Positions 6,535-14,049 of a stretch of DNA of 14,089 nucleotides are shown piece after piece. The notes beneath the pieces were generated by a model, which was given only the letters and a program-made list of their open reading frames with translations, made no database searches and was not told the DNA's origin. A program made the translations under genes and the position numbers. Position 1 is the first letter of the stretch, and each line of letters opens with the position of its first letter. Source of the stretch: Thermoanaerobacterales bacterium UBA4880 (GTDB lineage Bacteria > Bacillota > Thermoanaerobacteria > Thermoanaerobacterales > UBA4877); NCBI GenBank assembly GCA_002399285.1, contig DHDI01000014.1:148196-162284 (forward strand). Reading direction: 5' to 3'.

Positions 6535-7629
6535 ATGAAGAAAACGTTTTGCGTAATTTTAGCTTTAATTATGGCACTTAGTTTAGTAGGATGCGGCAAC
6601 AACAATGCCGGTCAAACTCCGTCTAAAACATCCGACAAGCAAAGCGCCGGAAAAGATGTGCCGGAGACCAGCGTCGTCAGGTGGAACTGTGGAACGAGCG
6701 GAAACGTTCTCCTGACGATTGCGGACAAGATGGGCTATTTTGAGGACGAAGGCATAAAAATAGAAGAAGTTCCGGCCACGTCCAATGCCGACGCTATGAC
6801 GCTTCTTTCAACCGGCAAAGTGGATATAGCCTCCAATTCGGGAACCAGCAATCCCCTGCAGCAGATTGCCTCCGGCGTGGATCTGACCATTTTCGGCGGG
6901 CATATGGTCACCGGCTGTATGCCGATCATTGCGCGCAAAGGCACTAAGTGGAACGGCCCGCAGGATCTTATCGGCAAGAAGTTTGCCTGCAACCCCAGCT
7001 ACTTCGCCCTGACCGGCGCCGTTATGGATCTGGGATATGATGATCCTCTAAAGGCGGTGGATTGGGTCACATATACTAATTATGACGATGCCCTGGCTGC
7101 CGTCGTGCGCGGCGAGGTAGACTACGCCCTCATGGGTACGGAAAAGAATTATGCCGTAGAGCATATGGACGATGTGGATATCATGTGCTATCAGAGCGAT
7201 ATCATGCCTAACTATTCCTGCTGCCGCATGGAGGCTACTACAAAATTTGTGAATGATAATCCCATCACTATAAAGCACATCTTAAAGGCCCTTATCCGTG
7301 CTCAGAATTATTATGAGGCCCATAGGGACGAATCGGTAGATCTTCATGCCAAAAAGATCGGCGCCGACAAGGAATATGTCGCGGCATATATGCTGAATAA
7401 ACATTATGTCATCCATGTGGACCCTCTGCGCAATTCCGTTGTACGTGCATGGGGCATCCTGGACGCTACGGGTTTCTTAGATAAAAATGCTAAAAATATC
7501 GATATCAGCGGCCATATCAATACAAAATTATACGAAGAGGCAATGAATGAAGCCGCTTCGGAGTACGGCAGCGAAAATCCTGAGTTTTACAAAAACATTG
7601 AGGCGTTTTATAAAGAAAACGACCTTTAA
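6535..7629 (+). CDS. ABC importer substrate-binding lipoprotein (NMT1/SsuA-like)
   Basis: The 364-residue product has a lipoprotein signal peptide: MKK, a hydrophobic core, and lipobox LVGC with Cys20 as the lipidated residue, followed by an Asn/Gly/Ser-rich linker. The mature part resembles NMT1/THI5-like and SsuA-like binding proteins: TSGNVLLTIADKMGYFEDEG near the start, STGKVDIASNSGTSNPLQQI, and a DDALAAVVRGEVDYALMG repeat of the hinge pattern. It would capture the solute outside the membrane and deliver it to the permease. The ligand is not predictable; alternatives in this class are nitrate, alkanesulfonates, taurine and thiamine or pyrimidine precursors. I chose the ATG at 6535 because the signal peptide starts there and GAAAGGGATG lies upstream; an ATG at 6484 would put 17 charged residues before the signal. 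It begins 74 bp after the ATPase gene. Confidence 0.9.
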   Translation: MKKTFCVILALIMALSLVGCGNNNAGQTPSKTSDKQSAGKDVPETSVVRWNCGTSGNVLLTIADKMGYFEDEGIKIEEVPATSNADAMTLLSTGKVDIASNSGTSNPLQQIASGVDLTIFGGHMVTGCMPIIARKGTKWNGPQDLIGKKFACNPSYFALTGAVMDLGYDDPLKAVDWVTYTNYDDALAAVVRGEVDYALMGTEKNYAVEHMDDVDIMCYQSDIMPNYSCCRMEATTKFVNDNPITIKHILKALIRAQNYYEAHRDESVDLHAKKIGADKEYVAAYMLNKHYVIHVDPLRNSVVRAWGILDATGFLDKNAKNIDISGHINTKLYEEAMNEAASEYGSENPEFYKNIEAFYKENDL

Positions 7630-7685
7630 TGCAGAAACAGATTTGAACGGCCGGCTGCTTTAAGACATTATACGAGGTGGATCAA

Positions 7686-8447
7686 ATGAATAAGGTAAGG
7701 GCTTTTATTAAAAAATATTGGATCACCGCCTGTATCTATCTTGGACTGGCATTGCTGTATATTTGCGCTACGGAAAGCGGATGGGCCAATCCATATCTGT
7801 TTCCCCGCATAGAGGCGATCTTGGATGCCTTTTCCCAAGACAAGGGAATCATGCTGCTGAACATGGCGTCTTCTTTCAAGTTATTGGTGCCGTCCATAAT
7901 AATTTCCTTGATAATAGCATTGACTATCGGTACGTTCCTCGGCAGGAACAAGCGGCTGAGAGATGTGCTTTATCCGGTGATCTATGCCTTTAGCGTGGTA
8001 CCGTCCATATTGCTCTCTCCCTTTGTATTGCTTCTTGCGCCTAATTTTTGGGTGGCCTCGGTGATCCTGATCGTTTACAGCTGCGTCTGGTCGACTCTCT
8101 TTTCCACAATAACCGGCATCATGACCATTGACAAACGCTATCTGGACAAAGCTGCCACCCTGGAGCTTCACGGCATTAAAAAAATGACGAAGGTCATCCT
8201 GCCGGCGGCCAGTCCATCCATCTTGGCAGGTTTCATAAATTCCGTCCGAAATTCCTTTGTGATGCTGGTTTACGCAGAGATGTACGGCGCGCGGTATGGA
8301 ATGGGTTACTACGTGAAAAAATACTCCGAATTCGGCCTGTACGATCATACCTGGAGCGGTTTTATATTTATGGTCATCGTGCTGATAATAGTAATGCAGT
8401 TCTTTGAAAAGCTAAAAAACCATTTGCTCAAGTGGACGATCAATTGA
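7686..8447 (+). CDS. ABC importer permease (SsuC/TauC-like)
   Basis: The 253-residue membrane subunit has about six hydrophobic segments and the BPD_transp_1 domain. The EAA loop that contacts the ATPase is visible as AATLELHGIKKMTKVILPAA followed by SPSILAGFINSVRNSF. It completes a one-ATPase, one-permease, one-binding-protein importer, presumably with homodimeric permease and ATPase. The ATG at 7686 has GAGGTGG just upstream at 7674-7680; an in-frame GTG at 7677 lies within this ribosome binding site and is less likely. It starts 56 bp after the binding protein gene and is the last gene of the operon, ending in the hairpin region before the convergent trpS. Confidence 0.92.
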   Translation: MNKVRAFIKKYWITACIYLGLALLYICATESGWANPYLFPRIEAILDAFSQDKGIMLLNMASSFKLLVPSIIISLIIALTIGTFLGRNKRLRDVLYPVIYAFSVVPSILLSPFVLLLAPNFWVASVILIVYSCVWSTLFSTITGIMTIDKRYLDKAATLELHGIKKMTKVILPAASPSILAGFINSVRNSFVMLVYAEMYGARYGMGYYVKKYSEFGLYDHTWSGFIFMVIVLIIVMQFFEKLKNHLLKWTIN

Positions 8448-8460
8448 CAGCAGGGTTTAT

Positions 8461-8481
8461 GTAAAGGCTCCTCTCCTTTAC
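8461..8481. repeat. small hairpin after the permease gene
   Basis: GTAAAGG (8461-8467) and CCTTTAC (8475-8481) form a perfect 7-bp stem with a CTCCTCT loop. It directly precedes the larger terminator hairpin and starts 13 bp after the permease stop. Confidence 0.5.
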
Positions 8482-8484
8482 TAT

Positions 8485-8548
8485 AAAAGAAATGCCTCTG
8501 ATCTTTGTTGTTATTTTGTAATAACACTATTTCAGAGGCATTTCTTTT
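8485..8548. terminator. bidirectional terminator between the importer operon and trpS
   Basis: A perfect 17-bp inverted repeat has arms AAAAGAAATGCCTCTGA (8485-8501) and its complement (8532-8548). It is followed by T residues on the plus strand and, by symmetry, on the minus strand. Within the 30-nt loop is a second 7-bp stem TGTTATT/AATAACA (8509-8515 and 8520-8526) with a TTGT loop. Its place between two convergent genes fits a shared terminator. Confidence 0.85.
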
Positions 8549-8575
8549 TTATATTCTCCGTGCTATCTCACATAG

Positions 8576-9556
8576 TTAGAAAATGGCCAGGCCCATTTTC
8601 TGCTTCACGTCCCTCAGCGTCTTTTGCGAGGCATCCTCAGCCTTCTCCCGTCCTTCCTTGAGGATGCTCTTCAGCTGTTCCTCGGAAAAACCATAATACC
8701 TGTCCTGGATGGTCTTGAGTCTGCCGTTTATCACATCCACGAGGTCCTTCTTAAACGCTCCGTATCCGCAGCCCTCATATTTCTTCACCACGTCGGGCAC
8801 GGAAATGTTTCCCATGACGCTGTATATATTCAAAAGGTTACTCACACCCGGCTTTTCTTTTTCATCGTATCTTATGACCGATTCAGAATCGGTGGTAGCC
8901 TTCATTATCTTTTTCTTCACCGCATCGGGGCTGTCCAGAAGATTTATCCTGCCGCTGCCGTCCTCGTCGCTCTTACTCATCTTCTTATCGGGATCGGCAA
9001 GCGACATTATCCTCGCGCCTTCCTTCGGTATTATCGCCTGCGGCATAACAAACGCTTCGCCGAAACGGTTGTTGAATCTCGAAGCCAGAGTACGGGCAAG
9101 TTCCAGATGCTGCTCCTGGTCGTCTCCCACCGGCACATAATCCGTCTGATAGAGCAGGATATCCGAAGCCATAAGCACCGGATACATAAAAAGTCCCGAA
9201 GAAACATTCTCTTTTCCCCTGCTCTTATCCTTGAACTGGGTCATGCGTGAAAGTTCCCCGAAATATGATATGCATGCCAGCAGCCAGCCCAGCTCGGCGT
9301 GGGCGCTGACCTGCGACTGTATAAAAAGCGCGGATTTTTTCGGATCGAGGCCAATAGCCAAATAGATAGCGGCCAGCTTGTAGCTTGTCTCCCGCAGTGT
9401 GTCAGGATCCTGCGGGATCGTAAGTGCATGCAGATCGACTATACAGTAAAAACACTCGTGCTCCTCCTGTAGCCCAACAAACTGCTTCATTGCCCCCACA
9501 TAGTTGCCCAAGTGAATGTCGCCGGTGGGCTGTACCCCGGAAAAAACTCTTTTCAT
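8576..9556 (-). CDS. trpS: tryptophanyl-tRNA synthetase
   Basis: A cytoplasmic class I aminoacyl-tRNA synthetase that charges tRNA-Trp. The 326-residue length is normal. The HIGH-like motif appears as HLGN at residues 15-18 within GVQPTGDIHLGNYVGA, and KMSKS at 192-196. MASDILLY (129-136, with the Trp-recognition Asp132) and VPVGDDQEQHLELAR (141-155) are also typical. The start ATG at 9554-9556 is preceded by AGGAGG, which lies inside the last codons of rho; the rho stop at 9560-9562 is only 3 bp before it, so the two genes are very likely co-transcribed and translationally coupled. No T-box leader can be present in front of trpS here, because rho directly abuts it. Confidence 0.97.
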   Translation of the reverse strand: MKRVFSGVQPTGDIHLGNYVGAMKQFVGLQEEHECFYCIVDLHALTIPQDPDTLRETSYKLAAIYLAIGLDPKKSALFIQSQVSAHAELGWLLACISYFGELSRMTQFKDKSRGKENVSSGLFMYPVLMASDILLYQTDYVPVGDDQEQHLELARTLASRFNNRFGEAFVMPQAIIPKEGARIMSLADPDKKMSKSDEDGSGRINLLDSPDAVKKKIMKATTDSESVIRYDEKEKPGVSNLLNIYSVMGNISVPDVVKKYEGCGYGAFKKDLVDVINGRLKTIQDRYYGFSEEQLKSILKEGREKAEDASQKTLRDVKQKMGLAIF

Positions 9557-9559
9557 TGA

Positions 9560-10960
9560 CTAAACCTCCTGTTTTAACATAACATTTTTAAGTCCGCTTA
9601 TAAAATCATCATTAGTCTCGGTATTCAAAAGCATACTTATGACAGTCTCCGCCACCTCTGACGTCGGCGCGGAATTCAAGGCCCTCCTTATATAGTATAC
9701 GGCGTCAAGCTCGTCCTTGTTGAGCAGAAGCTCTTCCTTTCTCGTCCCCGATTTATAAATATCGACGGCCGGGAATATCCTCATCTCGGAAAGTTTCCTG
9801 TCCAGATGGATCTCCATATTGCCCGTCCCTTTAAATTCCTCAAAGATCACGTCGTCCATACGGCTGCCGGTCTCGATCAGCGTAGTCGCTATTATCGTGA
9901 GGCTGCCGCCCTCCTCTATGTTCCTCGCGGCTCCGAAAAATCTCTTGGGCGGATGCAGCGCCGACGGGTCGATGCCTCCCGACAGAGTCCTTCCGGACGG
10001 AGGAGTCACCAAGTTATACGCCCTTGCAAGCCGGGTTATACTATCTAAGAGTATTACCACATCCTTCTTGTGTTCGACCAGTCTCTTGGCCCTTTCCAGA
10101 ACCATCTCGGCCACCTTGGTATGATGCTCGGGAAGCTCGTCAAAGGTGGAATATACGACCTCGCCCTTTATGGAGCGTTTCATATCCGTAACCTCCTCGG
10201 GGCGTTCGTCGATCAAAAGTACTATGAGATAACACTCCGTGTGATTGGCAGCGATCGAGTTGGCTATCTTCTTTAGAAGTGTGGTCTTGCCCGCTTTAGG
10301 CGGAGATACGATCATTCCCCTCTGTCCCTTGCCTATGGGGGCAATGAGATCGATAAGCCGCGTAGAAAGGTCCTTGGAATGGGTCTCTAACTTTATCCTC
10401 TCATCGGGATAAATAGGCGTAAGGTCGTCAAAGGACTTACGTTTCCGTGCCTCCTCGGGATCACAGTCATTTACCGACTTGACATAGAGCATGGCCGCAT
10501 ATTTTTCCCCTTCCCTAGGCAGCCTTATAGTCCCGGAGACCTTGTCGCCCTCCTTTAAATTGAACCTTCTTATCTGGGACTGCGATATATAAATATCCTT
10601 CGGCCCCTGTAGATAATTATCCGCCCTCAAAAAGCCGTATCCATCCGACATTACGTCCAATATACCTTCGCCGACGGCCTTCTCAAAGTCGGTCTTGCCA
10701 TGAAACTCAAATTCGCTTACGTCTATACTTTCGTGCTGCATATTTTGTGTATCTATCATACCGCTAACCTCTTCATTTTTAAAATTATTATCTGCTGGAT
10801 TGGAATTATCAGAATGGGCTTTAACTTGTTCGGAATCAGAAGCTGAAATCAATTTAATAAGTTCATCTTTCCTGTACCTGGTTATATTCTTAATACCCAC
10901 ATCCCTCGCAATACCGCGGAGCTCAACTAGAGTTTTATTATTTAGATCTTCCGAAGTCAT
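9560..10960 (-). CDS. rho: transcription termination factor Rho
   Basis: A hexameric RNA-dependent ATPase that releases RNA polymerase at rho-dependent terminators. Of 466 residues, about 1-42 are the Rho N-terminal (SAP-like) domain. About 43-85 are a polar Asn/Asp/Glu-rich linker that makes the protein longer than the 419-residue E. coli form. About 95-170 are the cold-shock-like RNA-binding domain (YGFLR at 108-112, then [13 protein letters not shown]). The ATPase domain carries Walker [10 protein letters not shown] (219-227), Walker B VVILLDS (301-307) and the [20 protein letters not shown] region, followed by [11 protein letters not shown]. The start follows GGAGGTG with a 5-bp gap. It is the first gene of a rho-trpS unit, preceded by an untranslated gap of about 200 bp. 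Confidence 0.97.
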   Translation of the reverse strand: MTSEDLNNKTLVELRGIARDVGIKNITRYRKDELIKLISASDSEQVKAHSDNSNPADNNFKNEEVSGMIDTQNMQHESIDVSEFEFHGKTDFEKAVGEGILDVMSDGYGFLRADNYLQGPKDIYISQSQIRRFNLKEGDKVSGTIRLPREGEKYAAMLYVKSVNDCDPEEARKRKSFDDLTPIYPDERIKLETHSKDLSTRLIDLIAPIGKGQRGMIVSPPKAGKTTLLKKIANSIAANHTECYLIVLLIDERPEEVTDMKRSIKGEVVYSTFDELPEHHTKVAEMVLERAKRLVEHKKDVVILLDSITRLARAYNLVTPPSGRTLSGGIDPSALHPPKRFFGAARNIEEGGSLTIIATTLIETGSRMDDVIFEEFKGTGNMEIHLDRKLSEMRIFPAVDIYKSGTRKEELLLNKDELDAVYYIRRALNSAPTSEVAETVISMLLNTETNDDFISGLKNVMLKQEV

Positions 10961-10982
10961 TTTACACCTCCATATAATTTAA

Positions 10983-11163
10983 CTAATATAACTTATTTCC
11001 ATTAATCAGCAAATCTATACATAAATAAGTACACAAAGTCAGATGATCAAGGTATAATAAGGCCCATTCCAAGAAATATATAGGTACGCCGTAAGCGGCG
11101 GATACACAAAGGTAAAAAAATAAGAGACCGGGAAACGAGAAAATATGTTGATATGGGCTCTAA
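10983..11163. other. intergenic region between the XRE-cupin gene and rho
   Basis: About 180-200 bp without a convincing gene. Besides the rho promoter candidates it holds, on the plus strand, TACACA-17-TATAAT (11030-11058). It also holds a 5-bp hairpin CGCCG-TAAG-CGGCG (11088-11101), and GGCCCAT (11061-11067) that can pair with ATGGGCT (11152-11158) across about 85 nt. I see no clear terminator for the XRE-cupin gene, so read-through into rho is possible. A small RNA on the plus strand is conceivable but unproven. Confidence 0.3.
10985..11050 (-). promoter_or_regulatory. candidate promoters for rho-trpS
   Basis: Two sigma-A-like pairs are visible on the minus strand. One is TTGCTG (11007-11012) with TATATT (10985-10990) at 16 bp, which would leave a very short leader. 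The other is TTGATC (11045-11050) with TATTTA (11022-11027) at 17 bp. Either could fire; neither is a strong consensus match. Confidence 0.35.
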
Positions 11164-11706
11164 TCAAAAACTGGGCGGAGTCATCGTCCATACGGAAACG
11201 CATTCCGTGTCGCCGATATTAAAATATCTGTGCGGCACATCGCTGTCAAAATAGATACTGTCTCCCTCTTCCAGAGTATACTCCGTATCTCCCCATTTTA
11301 CAAGCATTCGTCCCTTAAGCACCAGACCGCATTCCTCTCCCTCGTGGGAAAGCTGCTCCTTATTGTCGCATTCGCCGGGCCTAAGCCGTACCAGAAGGAA
11401 CTCCATTTTTTGATTCATGTCGGGAGACAGCAATTCATAAGTAAGGTTTGACATGGGCAGCTTTATGACCTTCCGCTCATGTCTTTTTACCACGGCACCC
11501 TGCCTGTCGTCATCAAAGAAATATCCTATATGAGTGTCCAGGGCCTCCGCAATTTTATACAGAGTGGAGACCGTGGGACTGTTGAGATTCCTCTCGATCT
11601 GCGAAATGAGACCGATAGAGAGGCCGGCTTTTTCAGCCAGCTTTTCTATGCTCATATTTTTTGATTTTCTCAAACTCCTGAGTTTTGTACCTAGGTCGAT
11701 ATCCAT
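11164..11706 (-). CDS. XRE-family regulator with C-terminal cupin domain
   Basis: The 180-residue protein joins an N-terminal helix-turn-helix (about residues 7-62, including KNMSIEKLAEKAGLSIGLIS and NLNSPTVSTLYKIAEAL) to a small-molecule-sensing cupin barrel (about 100-178, with HEGEECGLVLKGRM, YTLEEGDSIYFDSDVPH and HRYFN). Such HTH-cupin regulators usually control nearby or dedicated metabolic or transport genes in response to a small ligand. It lies 45 bp after the transaldolase gene on the same strand, so it may be the last gene of the fba unit. The annotated ATG has GGAGG about 14 bp upstream, longer than ideal; an in-frame ATA four codons earlier is better spaced but is a rare start. 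Targets are unknown. Confidence 0.9.
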   Translation of the reverse strand: MDIDLGTKLRSLRKSKNMSIEKLAEKAGLSIGLISQIERNLNSPTVSTLYKIAEALDTHIGYFFDDDRQGAVVKRHERKVIKLPMSNLTYELLSPDMNQKMEFLLVRLRPGECDNKEQLSHEGEECGLVLKGRMLVKWGDTEYTLEEGDSIYFDSDVPHRYFNIGDTECVSVWTMTPPSF

Positions 11707-11751
11707 TTTCGGTATTTTGGCCTCCGTAAGTCAATCAAATTCTTTGCTAAA

Positions 11752-12399
11752 TCAAGCCTTTACCGATTTGTAGTCATTCAAGAATCTCTCCAGGCCCGCA
11801 TCCGTCAGCGGATGCTTTACCATCTGCAGCAGCACCTTATACGGCACCGTAGCAATATCGGCGCCGGCCATGGCCGCCTGTGTTACATGCAGCGGATGGC
11901 GTATGCTTGCGGCTATGACCTTAGTTTCTATACCGTATATATTATATATCTCCATAATATCACTTATCAGCTGCATCCCGTCAAAATCTATATCATCCAG
12001 CCTGCCGACAAATGGGCTGGCATATGTAGCACCGGCGTTTGCGGCTAAAATCGCCTGATTTGCAGAAAATATAAGCGTCATATTGGTATCTATGCCTTCC
12101 GCAGACAGTACCTTTACCGCCTTTAACCCTTCCTCGGTCATCGGTATCTTTACCACTATATTGGGATGTATCTTGGAAAGCTCTCTGCCCTCTCTGATCA
12201 TACCTTCGCTCTCAGTGCTGATTACCTCGGCGCTGATGGGTCCGTCCACTATGGACGCGATCTCGGCTATAAGGTCCTTGATATCTCTCTTTCCTTCTTT
12301 GGCGGCAAGGGAAGGGTTGGTCGTCACGCCCGAGATTATGCCCATTGCGGCCGCCTTCTTTATTTCATCCAGATTTGCAGTATCAATAAATAGTTCCAT
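11752..12399 (-). CDS. tal: transaldolase (TalC/FSA subfamily)
   Basis: A 215-residue short-type transaldolase, which moves a dihydroxyacetone unit between sugar phosphates in the non-oxidative pentose phosphate pathway. It begins [16 protein letters not shown] (Asp6) and has GVTTNPSL, the Schiff-base lysine at K84 in [18 protein letters not shown] and [14 protein letters not shown]. The family includes fructose-6-phosphate aldolases, which have Gln and Tyr where this protein has Glu58 (SAEV) and Phe130 (SPF); those residues favour transaldolase. The ATG directly follows the fba stop codon, and its AGGAGG lies within the last fba codons, so expression is coupled to fba. Confidence 0.92.
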   Translation of the reverse strand: MELFIDTANLDEIKKAAAMGIISGVTTNPSLAAKEGKRDIKDLIAEIASIVDGPISAEVISTESEGMIREGRELSKIHPNIVVKIPMTEEGLKAVKVLSAEGIDTNMTLIFSANQAILAANAGATYASPFVGRLDDIDFDGMQLISDIMEIYNIYGIETKVIAASIRHPLHVTQAAMAGADIATVPYKVLLQMVKHPLTDAGLERFLNDYKSVKA

Positions 12400-13266
12400 C
12401 TATGATAAAACCTCCTTGGCTCTGTTGTCCGAACCGAACATTATCATTTTTTTCTTCACTACATCCTTCATTGCCTTTTTAGCAGGTCCAAGGATCTTCC
12501 TCGGATCGTATTCCTCGGTATTTTCGTCGAGGAACTGCCTCACCGCAGCCGCAAAAGCCTGTCTGATGTCGGTGTCTATATTTATCTTGTTTACCCCAAG
12601 TTTCACGGCTTTCTTTATATCCTCCTCCGAGAGTCCCGAAGCTCCGTGCAGAACAATGGGCATTCCCAGACGGGATTTTATCTCCTTTAATCTTTCAAAA
12701 TCCAGGTGCGGCGTCCCCTGATACATACCGTGTGCAGTACCTATGGCTACCGCCAGATAATCCACGCCGGTCTCCTTTACAAACCTGACCGCCTCATCCG
12801 GATCGGTATACATGGCATCCTGTTCGTTTACGCTTACGTTGTCCTCCGTACCCACTATTTTACCAAGCTCGGCCTCTACTGAAACGCCGACGGACCTTGC
12901 TATGTCAACTATCCTCCGCGTCCTCTCTATGTTTTCCTCAAAAGGATACTTTGAACCGTCAAACATTATCGATGTAAAGCCATACCTTACGGCCTTCATT
13001 AAAATTGCAAACTCTTTTCCGTGATCCAGGTGCAGAGCTATCGGCACGCTCGCGTCCATTGCCATAGTTCTTACGATCGCGGCTATATTTTTACCTCCAG
13101 CATAGTTAAAAGCACCCTCGCTCACCTGTATTATCGCGGGCGAATTCAATTCCTCGGCCGATTCTATAATGGCCTGGGTGATCTCAAGATTGCTGGTGTT
13201 AAACGCGCCGACGGCAAAACCGTCGATATTGGCCCTGGCAAGAATGTCAATTCCGGGAACTAACAT
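12400..13266 (-). CDS. fba: class II fructose-bisphosphate aldolase
   Basis: A zinc-dependent glycolytic enzyme that reversibly cleaves fructose 1,6-bisphosphate to dihydroxyacetone phosphate and glyceraldehyde 3-phosphate. The 288-residue length fits class IIB. Family motifs are GAFNTSNLE near 20-28, HLDHG (79-83, with catalytic Asp81 and zinc-binding His82), SIMFDGS (99-105), EAELG (131-135), AIGTAHGMY (174-182, zinc His179), VLHGASGL (205-212, zinc His207) and NIDTD (229-233). The start follows GGAGG at 10 bp; that ribosome binding site is part of the last codons of the upstream Cys-rich gene. Tagatose- and ketose-bisphosphate aldolases are close relatives and cannot be fully excluded, but location beside transaldolase and rho favours fba. 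Confidence 0.94.
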   Translation of the reverse strand: MLVPGIDILARANIDGFAVGAFNTSNLEITQAIIESAEELNSPAIIQVSEGAFNYAGGKNIAAIVRTMAMDASVPIALHLDHGKEFAILMKAVRYGFTSIMFDGSKYPFEENIERTRRIVDIARSVGVSVEAELGKIVGTEDNVSVNEQDAMYTDPDEAVRFVKETGVDYLAVAIGTAHGMYQGTPHLDFERLKEIKSRLGMPIVLHGASGLSEEDIKKAVKLGVNKINIDTDIRQAFAAAVRQFLDENTEEYDPRKILGPAKKAMKDVVKKKMIMFGSDNRAKEVLS

Positions 13267-13272
13267 TATTAA

Positions 13273-13920
13273 CTAACCTCCTTCTTTATCCGGTCGTTTA
13301 TTTGTGCTTAGAATAGGGTCGTCCAATGCTATGATGTTAAGTCCGGCAATAGATTTGAGGTCTCTGATGCTTTCCGCATATATGAACCCCTTGGCCAGGC
13401 ATTTTCCGCATAACAATTCTATACCCTCCGGCTTTAATAATACATCAATATTATGATTTCCACAAGTACAGTAAAGATTCCCCTTTTCCGCTATCTCGTG
13501 GAGCTTATTTACAGCTTCGTACATGACCTCGCTGTTTTTGAAATAATTATCAAAATCCAGTCCGCTGAGCGCCTTATCTAGCTCCGAGTCAAAATCCTCA
13601 ATGGATTTCAGTATATCCTGCTCCTTGCCCAAAAAGCAAATCTTATAGTCAGTCTTGGGACAAGTCAATATATTCAAAGGTCTGAGCCACATCTTATTCT
13701 CTATGGTATACACGTGATAATCACCGCAGGCAATACAGGGAACAGTGATGTTATAAACCAACCTGTCGGCTTCCTCTATCGTTGCGGCACTCTTCCCACA
13801 TTCGCAGGGAACCACCATCCGATGCTCGCCGATCAGTTTGAAAGGCGAGATACTGCCAAACGTCAATCTGCCGCAGTCAAGACATCTGAACGCAAACGTC
13901 ACTTCAGGGTTTACCAGCAT
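13273..13920 (-). CDS. Cys-rich protein with several zinc-ribbon-like motifs, function unknown
   Basis: A 215-residue soluble protein that I do not recognise as a named family. It has cysteine pairs at 13/16 (CLDC), 39/41 (CEC), 62/65 (CIAC), 151/153 (CTC) and 171/174 (CGKC), plus Cys87 and Cys95. The CxxC...CxC grouping (13,16,39,41) and its mirror (151,153,171,174) look like two four-cysteine metal sites, with a possible third in the middle. Between them is an acidic helical stretch (about 100-148). There is no signal peptide or membrane segment. The start follows AGGGGGCG at 6 bp. It is the first gene before fba, ends 6 bp ahead of it, and its last codons form the fba ribosome binding site, so it is expected to be co-expressed with glycolytic genes. 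A nucleic-acid-binding or regulatory role is a guess. Confidence 0.8.
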   Translation of the reverse strand: MLVNPEVTFAFRCLDCGRLTFGSISPFKLIGEHRMVVPCECGKSAATIEEADRLVYNITVPCIACGDYHVYTIENKMWLRPLNILTCPKTDYKICFLGKEQDILKSIEDFDSELDKALSGLDFDNYFKNSEVMYEAVNKLHEIAEKGNLYCTCGNHNIDVLLKPEGIELLCGKCLAKGFIYAESIRDLKSIAGLNIIALDDPILSTNKRPDKEGG

Positions 13921-13949
13921 TTATATCGCCCCCTTTCATATAATAATTC

Positions 13950-13978
13950 TCTATAAAATTTTAAAATCCTTTTCCCAA
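13950..13978 (-). promoter_or_regulatory. candidate promoter for the Cys-rich gene-fba-tal unit
   Basis: On the minus strand TTGGGA (13973-13978) and TATAGA (13950-13955) are 17 bp apart, which would give a leader of about 25 nt before the Cys-rich gene. It lies just after the terminator-like hairpin at 13989-14003, as expected for the start of a new transcription unit. Confidence 0.5.
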
Positions 13979-13983
13979 ATAAA

Positions 13984-14003
13984 AAATAGTCGATTAAATC
14001 GAC
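13984..14003 (-). terminator. probable rho-independent terminator of an upstream minus-strand gene
   Basis: GTCGAT (13989-13994) and ATCGAC (13998-14003) form a 6-bp stem with a 3-nt loop. On the minus strand it is followed by TATTTTTTATTT. It would end transcription arriving from the right of the window. Confidence 0.55.
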
Positions 14004-14013
14004 CATTTCAGTC

Positions 14014-14049
14014 TGAAGACAAGGTATCCGCAAAGATGCCCTGTCTTCA
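14014..14049. repeat. long imperfect hairpin
   Basis: TGAAGACA (14014-14021) pairs with TGTCTTCA (14042-14049). After one mismatch, GGTATC (14023-14028) pairs with GATGCC (14035-14040) through one G-U, with a CGCAAA loop. On the minus strand it precedes the T-tailed hairpin at 13984-14003 by a few bases. It overlaps the stop codon of the possible partial gene, so it is probably part of a compound 3' end. Confidence 0.55.

Noticed and set aside
7881..8348. Minus-strand open frame of 155 codons inside the permease gene
   Set aside because: It is rich in His, Gln and Arg as expected for the reverse of a membrane protein gene, and shows no domain.
8624..9250. Plus-strand open frame of 208 codons inside trpS
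   Set aside because: It is antisense to conserved trpS motifs and has no ribosome binding site.
9480..9600. T-box riboswitch in front of trpS
   Set aside because: trpS starts 3 bp after rho, leaving no leader for a T-box.
12083..12721. Plus-strand open frame of 212 codons across fba and transaldolase
   Set aside because: It runs antisense to two well-recognised enzymes and has a hydrophobic, low-complexity look typical of a mirror frame.
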